64,000 nucleotides of DNA. Origin: Rubrobacter tropicus. GTDB lineage: Bacteria > Actinomycetota > Rubrobacteria > Rubrobacterales > Rubrobacteraceae. Below the pieces are notes generated by a model that saw only the letters and a list, made by a program, of their open reading frames with translations, made no database searches and had not been told where the DNA came from. Location of the stretch: the NCBI RefSeq assembly GCF_011492945.1, contig NZ_CP045119.1, forward strand, positions 3,782,001 to 3,846,000, given 5' to 3'. Below, piece by piece: positions 23,241 through 32,383 of this stretch (position 1 is the stretch's first letter; every line of letters begins with the position of its first letter). The position numbers and the translations under genes were made by a program.

Positions 23241-26032
23241 TCAGTCACCCCCTTCGCTTCCTTCGGCTTCCAGAGCTTGAGCCGGTTGGCGTTGGTGATC
23301 ACGGTGATGGAACTGAGGCTCATCGCCAACGCCGCCAGCAGCGGCGAGAGCAGTATCCCCGCGAACGGGTAGAGGAGCCCGAGGGCCACCGGGATGCCGA
23401 GCCCGTTGTAGACGAAGGCCCCGAACAGGTTCTGTCGGACGTTGCGCATGGTGGACTTGGAGATCTCGACCGCCGTCACCACGCCCCGCAGGCTGCCGCT
23501 GATGAGCGTTACGTCCGCCGCCTCTATGGCCACGTCGGTGCCGGTCCCGATGGCGAAACCGACGTCGGCCTGGGCGAGCGCGGGGGCGTCGTTTATTCCG
23601 TCGCCGACCATCCCGACCTTCTTGCCTTCCAGTTGAAGCTTCTGAACGTTGTGGGCCTTGTCCTGCGGCAGCACCTCGGCGAGCACCCGATCGATACCGA
23701 CCTGCCGCCCGATCGCCTCGGCCGTGCGCTGGTTGTCGCCGGTGATCATGGCGACTTCGAGCCCCAGGCGCTTGAACGCAGCGACGGCCGACACGGAGTC
23801 CTCCTTGATGGTGTCCGCCACGGCGATGACGCCCGCCGCGGCGCCGCCGATGGCGACGTACATCGGGGTCTTGCCGTCGTCCGCGAGCCGGCGGGCCTCA
23901 GCTTCGAGCCTTCCGAGGGCGATGCCCCGGTCGTCCATCAACTTCGCGTTGCCGAGCATGACGCCCCTACCTTCTACGCCGGCCTCAACGCCGTGGCCGG
24001 GGATGGCGGAGAAGCCCGCCACCTGGGGCAAGTCGAGCTCCCCTGCGCCCTCGACTATCGCGCCGGCTAGCGGGTGCTCGGAGTTGCGTTCGATGGCGGC
24101 GGCGAGCCTGAGGACCTCGTCCTCGTCGAAGCCGTTCTCGGTTACGACGTTTGTCAGCTCGGGTTTCCCCTTTGTTATGGTGCCGGTCTTGTCCAGGACG
24201 ACGGTCTGGAGCTTCGAGGCGGTCTGGAGGGCGTCTCCGGAGCGGATCAGGATGCCGTTCTGGGCGCCCAGGCCCACGCCTGTAGTCAGGCTGACCGGTG
24301 TCGCCATACCCAGGGCGCACGGGCAGGCGATGATGAGGGTGGTGACCGCCACGATGAGGGCGTAGGCGAGGGCCGGAGCTGGGCCGAAGACGAACCAGAC
24401 GACGAAGCCCGCGATGGCCAGGATCATGACCGCCGGGGTGAAGTAGCTAGAGACTGTGTCCACGACGCGCTGGATCGGGACCTTCGACCCCTGGGCGTCC
24501 TGCACCATGCGGATGATGTTAGAGAGCGCCGTGTCCTTGCCGACCTTGGTGGCCGTAAAGCGGAAGCTCCCGGTCGCGTTGATCGTCGCCCCGATGACCT
24601 CGTCGCCCTCGTGCTTCTCCACGGGTATGGATTCGCCGGTGATCATGGACTCGTCCACAGACGAGGTACCCTCCAGCACGACGCCGTCCACCGGCACCTT
24701 CTCTCCGGGACGGACGACCACGGCGTCGCCAACGAGCACCTCTTCGACGGGTATGTCCATCTCCCGTCCATCCCGGACCACGCGTGCGGTCTTGGCCTGC
24801 AACCCGATGAGCTTCTTGATGGCCTCCGACGTACGTCCCCGGGCCTTGACCTCGAGCGCCAGGCCTAGAACCACCAGCGCCGTCACCACCACGGTCACGT
24901 CGTAGTAGACGTCGGTCATCGCCTCGTCCGGGAAGATCCGGGGGAAGAGCAACGCGATGGTGGAGTAGATCCAGGCGACGCCGGTGCCGGTGGCGATGAG
25001 GGTGTGCATGTTGGCCTGCCGGCGCTTGATCCCCTGCCACATACCCACGAAGAACTGGCTACCGCTGTAGACGAGCACGGCCAGGCTGGCTATTCCCATC
25101 AGTCCCCAAACGACGCGCAGCTCGGCGCTTCCTCGGGGCAGGACGTCCCGCAGAATTGGGATGATCCACGGGTAGGACAGGATCATGGTCGGCCCGCCGA
25201 CCGCGGCCCCGAACCACCACTTGCGCATCAGGCGCCGGTACTCCCGCTCCTGCTCGGACACCTCTTCCTCTTCGGCCCGTTCGCCGGGCTCTCTAGCCTC
25301 CTGTGCGATGTACGGGCCGGCGCTCTCCACCGCCCGCTCCAGTCCCTTAAGGTCCACTACACCCGGCAGGTAGTCCACCTTCACCTCCTCGGTGGCGGCG
25401 TTCATGGTGGCATCCAGCACGCCCGGTGCGGCCTTGAGGGCTTTCTCTATCTGGTCTATGCACGCCGAGCAATACAGGCCCGTGACCTTCAGACGCAACG
25501 ACGCGCCGCCGGTGTCGAAGCCGGCGTCCCGTACCGCCCGCACCAGCCGCCCGACGCCGACCCGCTCCGGGTCGTATTCGACGCGGGCACGCTCCCCGCG
25601 GACGTTGACCCGGGCTTCGCCCACGCCGGGCACGGCTTCCAGCGCCCGCTCCAGAGCTGGGCCACCCGGACGGCTTCGCTCCAGGCCCGTGAGCGGCAGC
25701 TCGATCCACACCCGACCGCCGGTCTTCGGCGGGACTCCCGTCGTCGCCGACGGCGTGGCCATGGGTGTCCCGCGTGCGTCGTGTTCGTAGCCTCCGGCGT
25801 GGGTGTGTCCCGTGTGGGCGTGGCCCCCGGCGCGCATGTGCTCTCTCATGTACGTGGCCTCCATGTACCTCTGCGGCTCCGCGTCGAACCGCCTCGCGCA
25901 TCCTTCCGAGCAGAAGAAGAGATCCGTCCCGTCGTGGCGGCGCGAGGCTTTGGCCTTTCTCGCGTCTATCAGCATCCCGCACACCGGGTCCCAGCCCGGG
26001 CTCGGAGACCGGTTCACGTCCGGATTCTCCAT
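23237..26032 (-). CDS. copA: Copper-exporting P1B-type ATPase with YHS and two HMA domains
   Basis: The 931-aa pump has, in order: a YHS domain at 15-56 (DPVCGM with C18; C41 and C45), a His-rich linker ([14 protein letters not shown]), a degenerate HMA at about 108-175 with no CxxC, and a second HMA with C188-S-A-C191. The P-type core has TGES, CPC at 570-572 (P1B-1, Cu(I)/Ag(I)), DKTGT, the HP motif in SEHPLAGA, and [10 protein letters not shown]. It hydrolyses ATP to move Cu(I) out of the cytoplasm. A TCAG array lies 40 bp upstream. It heads an operon running to the CsoR-like gene, in which several neighbouring genes overlap. Confidence 0.93.
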   Translation of the reverse strand: MENPDVNRSPSPGWDPVCGMLIDARKAKASRRHDGTDLFFCSEGCARRFDAEPQRYMEATYMREHMRAGGHAHTGHTHAGGYEHDARGTPMATPSATTGVPPKTGGRVWIELPLTGLERSRPGGPALERALEAVPGVGEARVNVRGERARVEYDPERVGVGRLVRAVRDAGFDTGGASLRLKVTGLYCSACIDQIEKALKAAPGVLDATMNAATEEVKVDYLPGVVDLKGLERAVESAGPYIAQEAREPGERAEEEEVSEQEREYRRLMRKWWFGAAVGGPTMILSYPWIIPILRDVLPRGSAELRVVWGLMGIASLAVLVYSGSQFFVGMWQGIKRRQANMHTLIATGTGVAWIYSTIALLFPRIFPDEAMTDVYYDVTVVVTALVVLGLALEVKARGRTSEAIKKLIGLQAKTARVVRDGREMDIPVEEVLVGDAVVVRPGEKVPVDGVVLEGTSSVDESMITGESIPVEKHEGDEVIGATINATGSFRFTATKVGKDTALSNIIRMVQDAQGSKVPIQRVVDTVSSYFTPAVMILAIAGFVVWFVFGPAPALAYALIVAVTTLIIACPCALGMATPVSLTTGVGLGAQNGILIRSGDALQTASKLQTVVLDKTGTITKGKPELTNVVTENGFDEDEVLRLAAAIERNSEHPLAGAIVEGAGELDLPQVAGFSAIPGHGVEAGVEGRGVMLGNAKLMDDRGIALGRLEAEARRLADDGKTPMYVAIGGAAAGVIAVADTIKEDSVSAVAAFKRLGLEVAMITGDNQRTAEAIGRQVGIDRVLAEVLPQDKAHNVQKLQLEGKKVGMVGDGINDAPALAQADVGFAIGTGTDVAIEAADVTLISGSLRGVVTAVEISKSTMRNVRQNLFGAFVYNGLGIPVALGLLYPFAGILLSPLLAALAMSLSSITVITNANRLKLWKPKEAKGVTE

Positions 26033-26057
26033 CAGGCCTCTCTTTCTCTCCGGCCGC

Positions 26058-26111
26058 AGTCTCGCATCCGGCCCTGAAGCCTCCCTGAACCGGACCTGAG
26101 GCTTCGCTGAA
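26058..26111 (-). promoter_or_regulatory. TCAG array B (copper ATPase promoter)
   Basis: Pentamers CTGAA, CTGAA, CTGAG, CTGAA (plus strand) start at 26074, 26085, 26096 and 26107. A 10-bp gap leads to GAGACT on minus (26058-26063) preceded by TG, an extended -10. The hexamer is the same as at the multicopper oxidase promoter. Confidence 0.8.
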
Positions 26112-26133
26112 CGGCGGGACGAGCTCCCGGCTC

Positions 26134-27615
26134 CTACGCCACCTTGATGATGCGCGTCATGCCCCGCTCGGCGTGGTAGATCTGGTGGCAGTGGAAGGCC
26201 CAGTCGCCGGGGTTGTCCGCCAGCCAGTCGAAGGCGAGCCTCTGCTTCGGGTCGACGAGCACGGTGTCCTTGATCGGGCCGCGACCGGTGCCGTTGTCCA
26301 CCCTGAAGAAGTGGCCGTGCAGGTGCATCGGATGGGGCATCATGGTCGTGTTCTCCATCTCGAAGCGCACCCGCTCGCCGCGACCCGCCTCTATGGGGTC
26401 GGCGTCGGGGAAGGCCTGGCCGTTTATGGTCCAGACGTAGGTCTCCTCGTCACCGTTGAGCGTGATGGGCAGCACCCGGTCCGGGCTGCCAGACTCCGGG
26501 GCTCCGGCTTCCTGTGTAGCCCTGAGTGCATCGTAGTAGAGCATCCGGCCTGCGAGCTCTGCCGGCCTTTGGTCGGGCCTGGGCCTCGGGTCTTTCGCTC
26601 CTCTGTAACGGAAGACGGCGCGGGCCTGCTTCTCGGTGCCTTCGGCGTGCGCGGCGAGTTGCCAGGCGCCGGGATTACTCGCCTCCACGAGCACATCGTA
26701 GCGTTCGCCCATGCCGATGCGGATCGTCTCGACCTCCACTGGCTCTACCGGCTGGCCGTCGGTGTGGGTGACGGTCATGCGGTGGCCCTGCAACGCCACC
26801 CGGTAGATGGTGGCGGATGAGGGGTTGAGGAGCCTGAGCCGCACCTTCTCTCCCCGCCGGACCTCCAGCTCCTCCGGTGAATCGGGGGGCTTGCCGTTTA
26901 TGAGGTACATGGGGTAGACGACGTCCGGCGGCCACTGGGGAGGCGCGTCTCCGCCCTCCGTGCCGAGCATCCCCTCCATGCCCTCCATGTCCGCCATCGC
27001 GCCCCGGTCGGACTTCAGCTTCTCCATCTCCTCCTCCGGGGTGCCCCGCACGCCGTCGAGCCAGTCGTCGAGCACGAGCGTGTACTCGCGGTCGTAGGAG
27101 AGCGTCTCGTTCCTGGGCTCCACGATCAGGGGCCCATACAGGCCGCGGTCGAGCTGCGTGCCGACGTGGGAGTGGTACATGTAGGAGCCGGAGACGGGCA
27201 CCTCGAACTCGTAGACGAAGTCCCCTTCAGGCTTTATGGGCTCCTGGGTGACGCCCGCGACGCCGTCCATGCGGTTTGGAACCGGCAGGCCGTGCCAGTG
27301 GATGGTCGTGTCCTCCGGCAAGCGGTTGCGCACCTCCACGCGCAGGATCTCGTCCTGCTTGAGCCTTATCTCGGGCCCCGGCAGGTCCTTTCCGTACCCC
27401 CAGGTCGAGACCTTGCGCCCGCCCAGGTCCAACTCCAGCGCAGAGGCCTCCAGGGCGTATTCGGCAATTCTGGACGCGCTACGGGCTGTCGGAGGGTTCT
27501 GTCTCGCGGGTGACAGGACCCCACATCCGCCCAGGACGAGCGCCCCGGCCCCCAATCCTGCCATTCCAATGAATCCCCGGCGGGTCAACCTCGGCGGTCT
27601 TCTGGACTCCCTCAT
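26134..27615 (-). CDS. Multicopper oxidase, Tat-exported
   Basis: The 493-aa protein begins with a twin-arginine signal ([20 protein letters not shown]) and a lipobox-like GGCG. Copper sites are complete: [42 protein letters not shown] and [15 protein letters not shown] with the type-1 Cys and Met. A Met-rich insert ([16 protein letters not shown]) sits between domains, as in CueO-like enzymes that oxidise Cu(I) to the less toxic Cu(II). Other substrates are possible. It has its own TCAG array 80 bp upstream and lies immediately upstream of the copper-ATPase operon. Confidence 0.93.
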   Translation of the reverse strand: MRESRRPPRLTRRGFIGMAGLGAGALVLGGCGVLSPARQNPPTARSASRIAEYALEASALELDLGGRKVSTWGYGKDLPGPEIRLKQDEILRVEVRNRLPEDTTIHWHGLPVPNRMDGVAGVTQEPIKPEGDFVYEFEVPVSGSYMYHSHVGTQLDRGLYGPLIVEPRNETLSYDREYTLVLDDWLDGVRGTPEEEMEKLKSDRGAMADMEGMEGMLGTEGGDAPPQWPPDVVYPMYLINGKPPDSPEELEVRRGEKVRLRLLNPSSATIYRVALQGHRMTVTHTDGQPVEPVEVETIRIGMGERYDVLVEASNPGAWQLAAHAEGTEKQARAVFRYRGAKDPRPRPDQRPAELAGRMLYYDALRATQEAGAPESGSPDRVLPITLNGDEETYVWTINGQAFPDADPIEAGRGERVRFEMENTTMMPHPMHLHGHFFRVDNGTGRGPIKDTVLVDPKQRLAFDWLADNPGDWAFHCHQIYHAERGMTRIIKVA

Positions 27616-27676
27616 TCCTTCGCGCCTCCTCTCGTTTCGTGCCTTCTCTTGCGCTTGTGTCTTCTTCTAAGCGTGC

Positions 27677-27730
27677 AGTCTCGCACCCGGCACTGAGTCG
27701 TCCCTGAGTTGCTCCTGAGAACAGTCTGAA
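27677..27730 (-). promoter_or_regulatory. TCAG array C (multicopper oxidase promoter)
   Basis: Pentamers CTGAG (27693, 27704, 27715) and CTGAA (27726) on plus have an exact 11-bp period. Ten bases lead to GAGACT on minus (27677-27682), preceded by TG. Sequence beyond the last repeat (CGGGTGCGAGACTGC) is nearly the same as at array B. Confidence 0.8.
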
Positions 27731-27771
27731 CGCCCGACAGAAGGGCGGCGCGGCCGGCCGGTATCGAGCGT

Positions 27772-29133
27772 CTACGAGCTGGATGGTGCCAGGCTCGACC
27801 TGATGAGCGGAGCTTTGCCCATGGGCCCCTTCGGGATCTCGGATACACGCCGTACCTCCAACTTGGGCGTGATCGCCCCCTGCGCGCCCAGCTCTCGCCT
27901 GAGGGCGTCCGTCAAGACCCCGTGCGCGAAGTCTTTCGGCGCTCCACTCAACAACACAGTCAGGCCGCCCGGCTCCTGCACCACCTGCCAGCCGGCTGCC
28001 GGCACCGTGTCCATAACGCGGTGAAACACGATAGGCTGCACGGAGACCTCCGCTCCGGAGTCGGAAGAGAAGCGCAGCACATCCTCTACGCGGCCCTGGA
28101 TGCCATCGATGAGGTCAAAGGGACGACCGCAAGGGCAGTGAGGAGCGGTAGCTGGGCGCACGCTGTCGCTCATCTCGTAGCGAATCAGGGGCATGGTGCG
28201 GGAGAAGAGAACGGTGGCAAGCACCTTATCGCCGTAGGTTCCCGGAGGAACGGGGCGGTTCTGCCCGTCGACCACCTCGGTGATCACCAGGTCCTCGAAG
28301 AGGTGCATGCCGGCATGCCGGTCGCATTCGGAGGCTATGCCGGCGGGTTCTGTGGCCGCGTAGACGTTGAAAGGTTTTCTCTCCCAGGCCTCCTCGGCAC
28401 GGCGCCTCGTCTGATCCGTGAGGACCTCGGAGGCGCTGAATATGATGTCCGGTGAGATCCGCAAAAGTCCGGCGATTTGCTCCTCGGCCAGAAGGCGCAG
28501 CATCGAAGCGTAGGCCACCAGCACTTCGGGCTGCCAGTGGTTGAGCCGCTCGATGATGCTCTCCATAGGGTCTCCGGAGTCCAGACGCAGAGTCGGCACC
28601 CAGGGGCTGTGGACCGACGCGCCGACCCTTGAGGACTGGTGCCAGGGAGTGGTGGAACTCACGATCGCCATCTTCGTGCGGCGGGTCAGGCCGGCCTTCG
28701 AGCCAGCCCAATCGAAAGAGCGGTTGTAGGAGGCCAGCACGGTAATCCACTCGTCCAGGTCCCAGAGAAAGATGCCCCTCAGGCCCGTGCTTCCGGAGGT
28801 GGAGGCGACGTAATAGCGCCCGTGGAAGCGCTCGTTACCGCGCAGAGCGTTTACGTGCGCCTCGACATCGGTGAGGTGTACGGAGCGATCCGCAACTATT
28901 TCGTCAAAGTGCTCCATCACCAGAGCTTTTGTCAGGATCGGCAACTCGTCGAGCGGACGATCGGTCAGGCCCTTATGGAAACGCCGGTAGAACGGGGAGT
29001 GGGAGTAAGCATGCTCGCGCATCAGCCGGAGCGAGCGGGCCTGATGTGCCTCCAGTTGGCGGCGCGTCCACCGGTCTCGTCGGCGTAGTTGACGGCGCGA
29101 CCACAGAACCTTCAAGATAATCCGGGTGTTCAT
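27772..29133 (-). CDS. Phenylacetate-CoA ligase-like AMP-binding enzyme
   Basis: The start at 29133 follows TAGGAGGT with 5-nt spacing; the upstream ATG at 29286 lies inside the HMA gene. The 453-aa protein matches the PaaK/CapK-type adenylate-forming group: SHSPFYRRF near the N-terminus, STSGSTGLRGIFLWD as the P-loop, YAATEPAGIASECDRHAGMH and LIRYEMSDSV with a Cys-rich CPCGRPF. The family adenylates and CoA-ligates aromatic or other carboxylic acids, and some members act on cell-envelope sugars or lipids. Its substrate is unknown. It lies 118 bp after the HMA gene and may share the TCAG-controlled transcript. Confidence 0.8.
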   Translation of the reverse strand: MNTRIILKVLWSRRQLRRRDRWTRRQLEAHQARSLRLMREHAYSHSPFYRRFHKGLTDRPLDELPILTKALVMEHFDEIVADRSVHLTDVEAHVNALRGNERFHGRYYVASTSGSTGLRGIFLWDLDEWITVLASYNRSFDWAGSKAGLTRRTKMAIVSSTTPWHQSSRVGASVHSPWVPTLRLDSGDPMESIIERLNHWQPEVLVAYASMLRLLAEEQIAGLLRISPDIIFSASEVLTDQTRRRAEEAWERKPFNVYAATEPAGIASECDRHAGMHLFEDLVITEVVDGQNRPVPPGTYGDKVLATVLFSRTMPLIRYEMSDSVRPATAPHCPCGRPFDLIDGIQGRVEDVLRFSSDSGAEVSVQPIVFHRVMDTVPAAGWQVVQEPGGLTVLLSGAPKDFAHGVLTDALRRELGAQGAITPKLEVRRVSEIPKGPMGKAPLIRSSLAPSSS

Positions 29134-29251
29134 CACAGACCTCCTACAGCCTTCACCGCTCCCGCAGAACGCCGATGACCGTGACACCGTCGGGATGAGC
29201 TGGCGCCTACCGTGATGGCCGCCGAGCCGGTCGTCGTTTTGGGCGGCGGCT

Positions 29252-29482
29252 TCACCGCGCGATGGGCTCTCCGGCCCGGAAGCCAACCCTCTCGACTGCC
29301 GCCACGAGCCTGTTCGCTCCTACGACCGCGGGGTCGTACTCGACGTAGGCCGTCTCCGTCGCGGGGTTGACGTACACTTGCACCACCCCCGGTACTTTGG
29401 CGAGCGCCCGCTCTACGGTCAGCGCGCCCCCTCCTCCGCACCCCAGCTCGTAGATGAACACCGTGACCCGTCGGGTCTTCAC
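29252..29482 (-). CDS. HMA-like protein with a degenerate metal motif
   Basis: GTG 29482 has AAAGGAG upstream; the earlier ATG at 29626 lies beyond the predicted promoter. The 76-aa protein has the ferredoxin-like HMA pattern (ALTVERALAKVPGVVQVYVN, then YVEYDPAVVGANRLVAAVER), but the binding loop reads LGCGGGG. One Cys (C15) remains and the second of CxxC is Gly. It resembles the first, also degenerate, HMA of the copper ATPase ([10 protein letters not shown]). Weak or one-Cys metal binding, or a dimeric site, is possible. It has its own TCAG array. Confidence 0.75.
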   Translation of the reverse strand: MKTRRVTVFIYELGCGGGGALTVERALAKVPGVVQVYVNPATETAYVEYDPAVVGANRLVAAVERVGFRAGEPIAR

Positions 29483-29544
29483 GGCTGCTCCTTTCGTCGT
29501 TCGAGCGTCCTCGACCGCCTGTTCAACTGCCTTTTCTGTCTTGC

Positions 29545-29598
29545 AGAATCGCACTCCGAGTTGAGGAACGGCTGAGGTTTTCCTGATTTGTTGCTGAG
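29545..29598 (-). promoter_or_regulatory. TCAG array D (HMA protein promoter)
   Basis: TTGAG, CTGAG, CTGAT, CTGAG (plus strand) start at 29561, 29572, 29583 and 29594. Ten bases lead to GATTCT on minus (29545-29550), preceded by TG. It lies about 60 bp upstream of GTG 29482. Confidence 0.75.
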
Positions 29599-29656
29599 AG
29601 CGCCGAGGGATCGTGAAAGTTAGCATTTCGGGCCGTTGGCGACGCGAACTACGGCG

Positions 29657-31330
29657 TCATCTTCTTCCCGAGCGCAGGAGGCCGAAGAGCAGCCAGAGGC
29701 CGAAGAACACCGCGCCGATAAACGAGACGCCGAAGAACCAGCCGGCGTAGTCGCTGCTGGTCTCGGGCGCGAACATGTGCAGGAACAGGCTCAGGCCCAC
29801 GATCAGCGATCCTACGAGGATGCTGACGGCCAGCCGGTTGACCATGGCCTGGATCACGGACAGGAACCTATCCATGTCGCCCAGCTCGACCCGCGCCCCG
29901 AGCTGGCCGCGCTCCGCCTGCGTCATGAACCGCCTGAGGTGGCGGGGAAGCGTCATCCCGAGATCGGTCATCTCCGCGACCCCTTCGGCCATCCTCTCCT
30001 TTATCTTCTCCGGCGAACGTTTCGCGAGCCAGAAGCGCTTGAAGTACGGCGTGGCGAAGGGCACGAACTGGAAGTCGGGGTCGAGGCGTGTGCCCAACCC
30101 CTCGCTCATCGCCATGACCCTCGCCATGAGGAGCAGATCGCTCGGAAGGCCCAGGCGGTGGCGCCGGGCCAGTCCGGTCATCTCCTCGAAGATGTGGGCG
30201 GCCTCGAGTTCTTTGGCGGAGCTGTTTTTGTACAGGATGATCATGTGGTCCAGGTCCCGCTTCAACGCGATCCTGTTTACCCGGGTCCGGGAGACGTCCA
30301 TCGCCAGGAGCTCGTCCATCATCCGCTCGGTGTCCCCTTTGAACAGGGCCATGAAGAGCCGCGTGAGGCTCTCCTGCAGCGGATCGTCGAGGTAGCCGAT
30401 CATGCCGAAGTCCATCATGCCTATGCCGCCGTCTTCCAGGACGAAGAAGTTCCCCGGGTGCGGGTCGGCGTGGAAGAAGCCGTGCAAGAACATTTGCTCC
30501 AACGTCAGACACACGGTGTCCGCGGCGAGCTTCTTGCGGTCGACTCCCGCCGACTCCAGCGCCGCGAGGTTGTCCGCCTTGACGCCCCGCAACCGCTCCT
30601 GGACGATCACGCGGTCCGTGGTGTAGTCCCAGTAGACATGCGGGACGTAGAAACCGGGTTCCCCCGAGAACGCCTCCCGGAAACGATCGGCGTTCTGTCC
30701 CTCTCGGGTGTACATCAGTTCGCTGCGCAGGGTAAAGGCGAACTCGTCGGCCAGCCCGGTCGCATCGTAATCTGAGCCGAAGGCGGTGTGGTCCTCGGCA
30801 AGCCCGGCGATCTCGGTAAGCACGTCGAGGTCTCGCTCCACAGCGGCCGCCACGCCCGGCCGCTGCACCTTGACCACGACCTCCTCCCCGCTGTGTAGCC
30901 GCGCGGCGTGTACCTGGCCGATGGAGGCCGAGGCCAGGGGGCTCTCATCGAAGGCGGCGAAGACCTTCTCGGGCGCCGCGCCCAGCTCGGCTTCGAGGAC
31001 GACGGCCACCTGGGCGTAGGGCGCCGGCGGCGTCGCGTCCTGCAGTCTGGATAGTTCGGCGATGTAGTCGGGAGGAAGCAGGTCCGGACGAGTGCTGAGA
31101 AGTTGTCCCACCTTGATAAACGCGGTCCCCAACTCCTCGAAGGCAAGACGCAGGCGCGCCGGCTGCGTCACTTTCTCAGGCTCCTCCGCCCGTCCAAGCC
31201 GCTGGGAGAACGGCACGAGGTCCCGTAGCCCGAGCCCGGCTACAAGCCAGCCGAAGCCGTGCCGGGCGAGCACGGCGGCGATCTCCCGGTAGCGTCCGAG
31301 GTTCGAAGTGCCGGGTAGCGAGGTGCTCAC
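29657..31330 (-). CDS. AarF/UbiB-family atypical kinase (first copy)
   Basis: A 557-aa ABC1 kinase with two C-terminal membrane helices (LAVSILVGSLIVGLSLFLHM, VSFIGAVFFGLWLLFGLL). Family motifs are FIKVGQLLSTRPDLLPPDYI (KxGQ), ASIGQVHAARL (the Ala-rich loop), VVVKVQRPG, GFFHADPHPGNFF and MMDFGMIG. Homologues bind ATP and support ubiquinone or other isoprenoid-lipid metabolism, probably by extracting lipids from the membrane. A paralog (35220-36896) sits beside a geranylgeranyl-reductase-like gene. This copy follows the rhodanese with a short gap and is likely cotranscribed with it. Confidence 0.9.
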   Translation of the reverse strand: MSTSLPGTSNLGRYREIAAVLARHGFGWLVAGLGLRDLVPFSQRLGRAEEPEKVTQPARLRLAFEELGTAFIKVGQLLSTRPDLLPPDYIAELSRLQDATPPAPYAQVAVVLEAELGAAPEKVFAAFDESPLASASIGQVHAARLHSGEEVVVKVQRPGVAAAVERDLDVLTEIAGLAEDHTAFGSDYDATGLADEFAFTLRSELMYTREGQNADRFREAFSGEPGFYVPHVYWDYTTDRVIVQERLRGVKADNLAALESAGVDRKKLAADTVCLTLEQMFLHGFFHADPHPGNFFVLEDGGIGMMDFGMIGYLDDPLQESLTRLFMALFKGDTERMMDELLAMDVSRTRVNRIALKRDLDHMIILYKNSSAKELEAAHIFEEMTGLARRHRLGLPSDLLLMARVMAMSEGLGTRLDPDFQFVPFATPYFKRFWLAKRSPEKIKERMAEGVAEMTDLGMTLPRHLRRFMTQAERGQLGARVELGDMDRFLSVIQAMVNRLAVSILVGSLIVGLSLFLHMFAPETSSDYAGWFFGVSFIGAVFFGLWLLFGLLRSGRR

Positions 31331-31369
31331 CTAAGCGGCCTTCCTGGAAGCGCGTCGGGTATTCTCATT

Positions 31370-31849
31370 TCACGACGGCTCCCCACCGGGGGACGTATCG
31401 TCGGAGGCGACCGGCAGCCCGAGGGTCATCCAGTCGTGCAGGCCGCCCCGGTAGTAGAGGATCTTCTCCGGCGAGTGGCCTGCTTCGATCAGGGCCTGGA
31501 TGGCCGCCGGGGACTGCCCGCACTGCGGACCGTTGCAGAAGAAGACCGTCGGCGCCTCCCGGTCCAGCTCACCCAGGCGTGCGGCCGTCTCCTTGAAGTG
31601 GACGTTCGTGGCGCCGGGGATGGTGGATTCTTCGTAAGAGTCCCGCCCCCGGGAGTCCACCATGGGCAGGCCCTGTTCCAGGTGCTCGATCACCTCCGCC
31701 TCGCCAACGGTGCGCACGCCACTGGCCACCGTCATCGGCTGGATGGTACCCCAGGTCGCGTCCACCTCTACCAGGCCGGGGGCACCTTCGACGGGTCGCG
31801 GGACCCTCCGCGGCTCCGTCCTCTTCATGGCCCGCTCTACTCCGGGCAT
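31370..31849 (-). CDS. Single-domain rhodanese
   Basis: A 159-aa sulfurtransferase-like protein; the domain spans residues about 50-150. It has PMVDSRGRDSYEESTIPGAT and an active-site loop FFCNGPQCGQSP with the catalytic Cys in CNGPQC. A second Cys four residues later could form a persulfide relay. Rhodaneses move sulfane sulfur between thiols and cyanide or proteins. It is the first gene of a likely operon with the AarF kinase. A long paired structure precedes it in the leader. An ATG eight codons in is an alternative start. Confidence 0.88.
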   Translation of the reverse strand: MPGVERAMKRTEPRRVPRPVEGAPGLVEVDATWGTIQPMTVASGVRTVGEAEVIEHLEQGLPMVDSRGRDSYEESTIPGATNVHFKETAARLGELDREAPTVFFCNGPQCGQSPAAIQALIEAGHSPEKILYYRGGLHDWMTLGLPVASDDTSPGGEPS

Positions 31850-31878
31850 GCTCTATCCTCTCCTACCCGGGCCCGCCG

Positions 31879-31997
31879 GGCACACCGGCGGCCACTGGTA
31901 GCTCTCTGCTTGAAGGGCGAGGACAGCGGGCGTTTTGCCCGTACGTCTTTAACGCGGTGACCGCACAGTCGAGATCCCTCTGAGCCGCCGGTGTGCC
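31879..31997 (-). promoter_or_regulatory. Structured leader upstream of the rhodanese gene
   Basis: GGCACACCGGCGGC (31879-31892) is the exact reverse complement of GCCGCCGGTGTGCC (31984-31997), a 14-bp closing stem across 91 nt. Inside is a second perfect stem CGGGC/GCCCG (31927-31941) with a 5-nt loop. The element ends 30 nt before the rhodanese ATG, so it may be a 5'-leader RNA. It matches no riboswitch class I recognise. Confidence 0.5.
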
Positions 31998-32011
31998 GGA
32001 CCCGTCGGATT

Positions 32012-32239
32012 TCACCGCCGGCCTCCACCCACGATCAACATCGTCACCGCGGCAATCAATGCGACCAGGAAACCCCAGAAGAGCAGCATGAACAGCAGCC
32101 CGAAGGCGCCGCCGCCCCACATGCCCCCGCCCATCATGGAGCCCACGCCCATCATGCCGCCGCCGGTGAAGACGGCGAGCAAGAGGAGCAGTAACAACGC
32201 TCCGATCAGGACCCATACGATCGTCCTTCCATCGTTCAT
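32012..32239 (-). CDS. Two-helix membrane protein with Met/Gly-rich loop
   Basis: A 75-aa protein: one helix (TIVWVLIGALLLLLLLAVF), a loop GGGMMGVGSMMGGGMWGGGA with five Met, then a second helix (LLFMLLFWGFLVALIAAVTM) and a basic end. The loop echoes the Met-rich ends of the SHOCT proteins and of kinase 14393-15526. Its ATG overlaps the stop of the 48-aa gene (ATGA). It is the third gene of the SHOCT operon with two array types upstream. Soft-metal binding at the membrane surface is inferred. Confidence 0.75.
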   Translation of the reverse strand: MNDGRTIVWVLIGALLLLLLLAVFTGGGMMGVGSMMGGGMWGGGAFGLLFMLLFWGFLVALIAAVTMLIVGGGRR

Positions 32240-32382
32240 CGAGTGACCTCCCGGTCCTGGCGCTCCACGAGTTCTCCAGTCACGTTCTCCGGATCCTTAC
32301 GGACTCGCGGAGCGATGGGTTCGAGCACCGCGTTGTGGGCTATGCCAGGGAGGGGATCCGGCTCCACGAAGCCGACGCGCAT
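32236..32382 (-). CDS. 48-aa hypothetical protein between SHOCT and Met-rich genes
   Basis: ATG 32380-32382 lies one base after the SHOCT stop (GGTGCCTGAGATG) with AAAGGTGG upstream. The TGA overlaps the next ATG. The product is hydrophilic: MRVGFVEPDPLPGIAHNAVL, then a charged tail with EVTR at the end. No family is recognised. Coupling on both sides and the conserved junction argue that it is translated. It is too short for standard ORF callers. Confidence 0.55.
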   Translation of the reverse strand: MRVGFVEPDPLPGIAHNAVLEPIAPRVRKDPENVTGELVERQDREVTR

Positions 32383-32383
32383 C

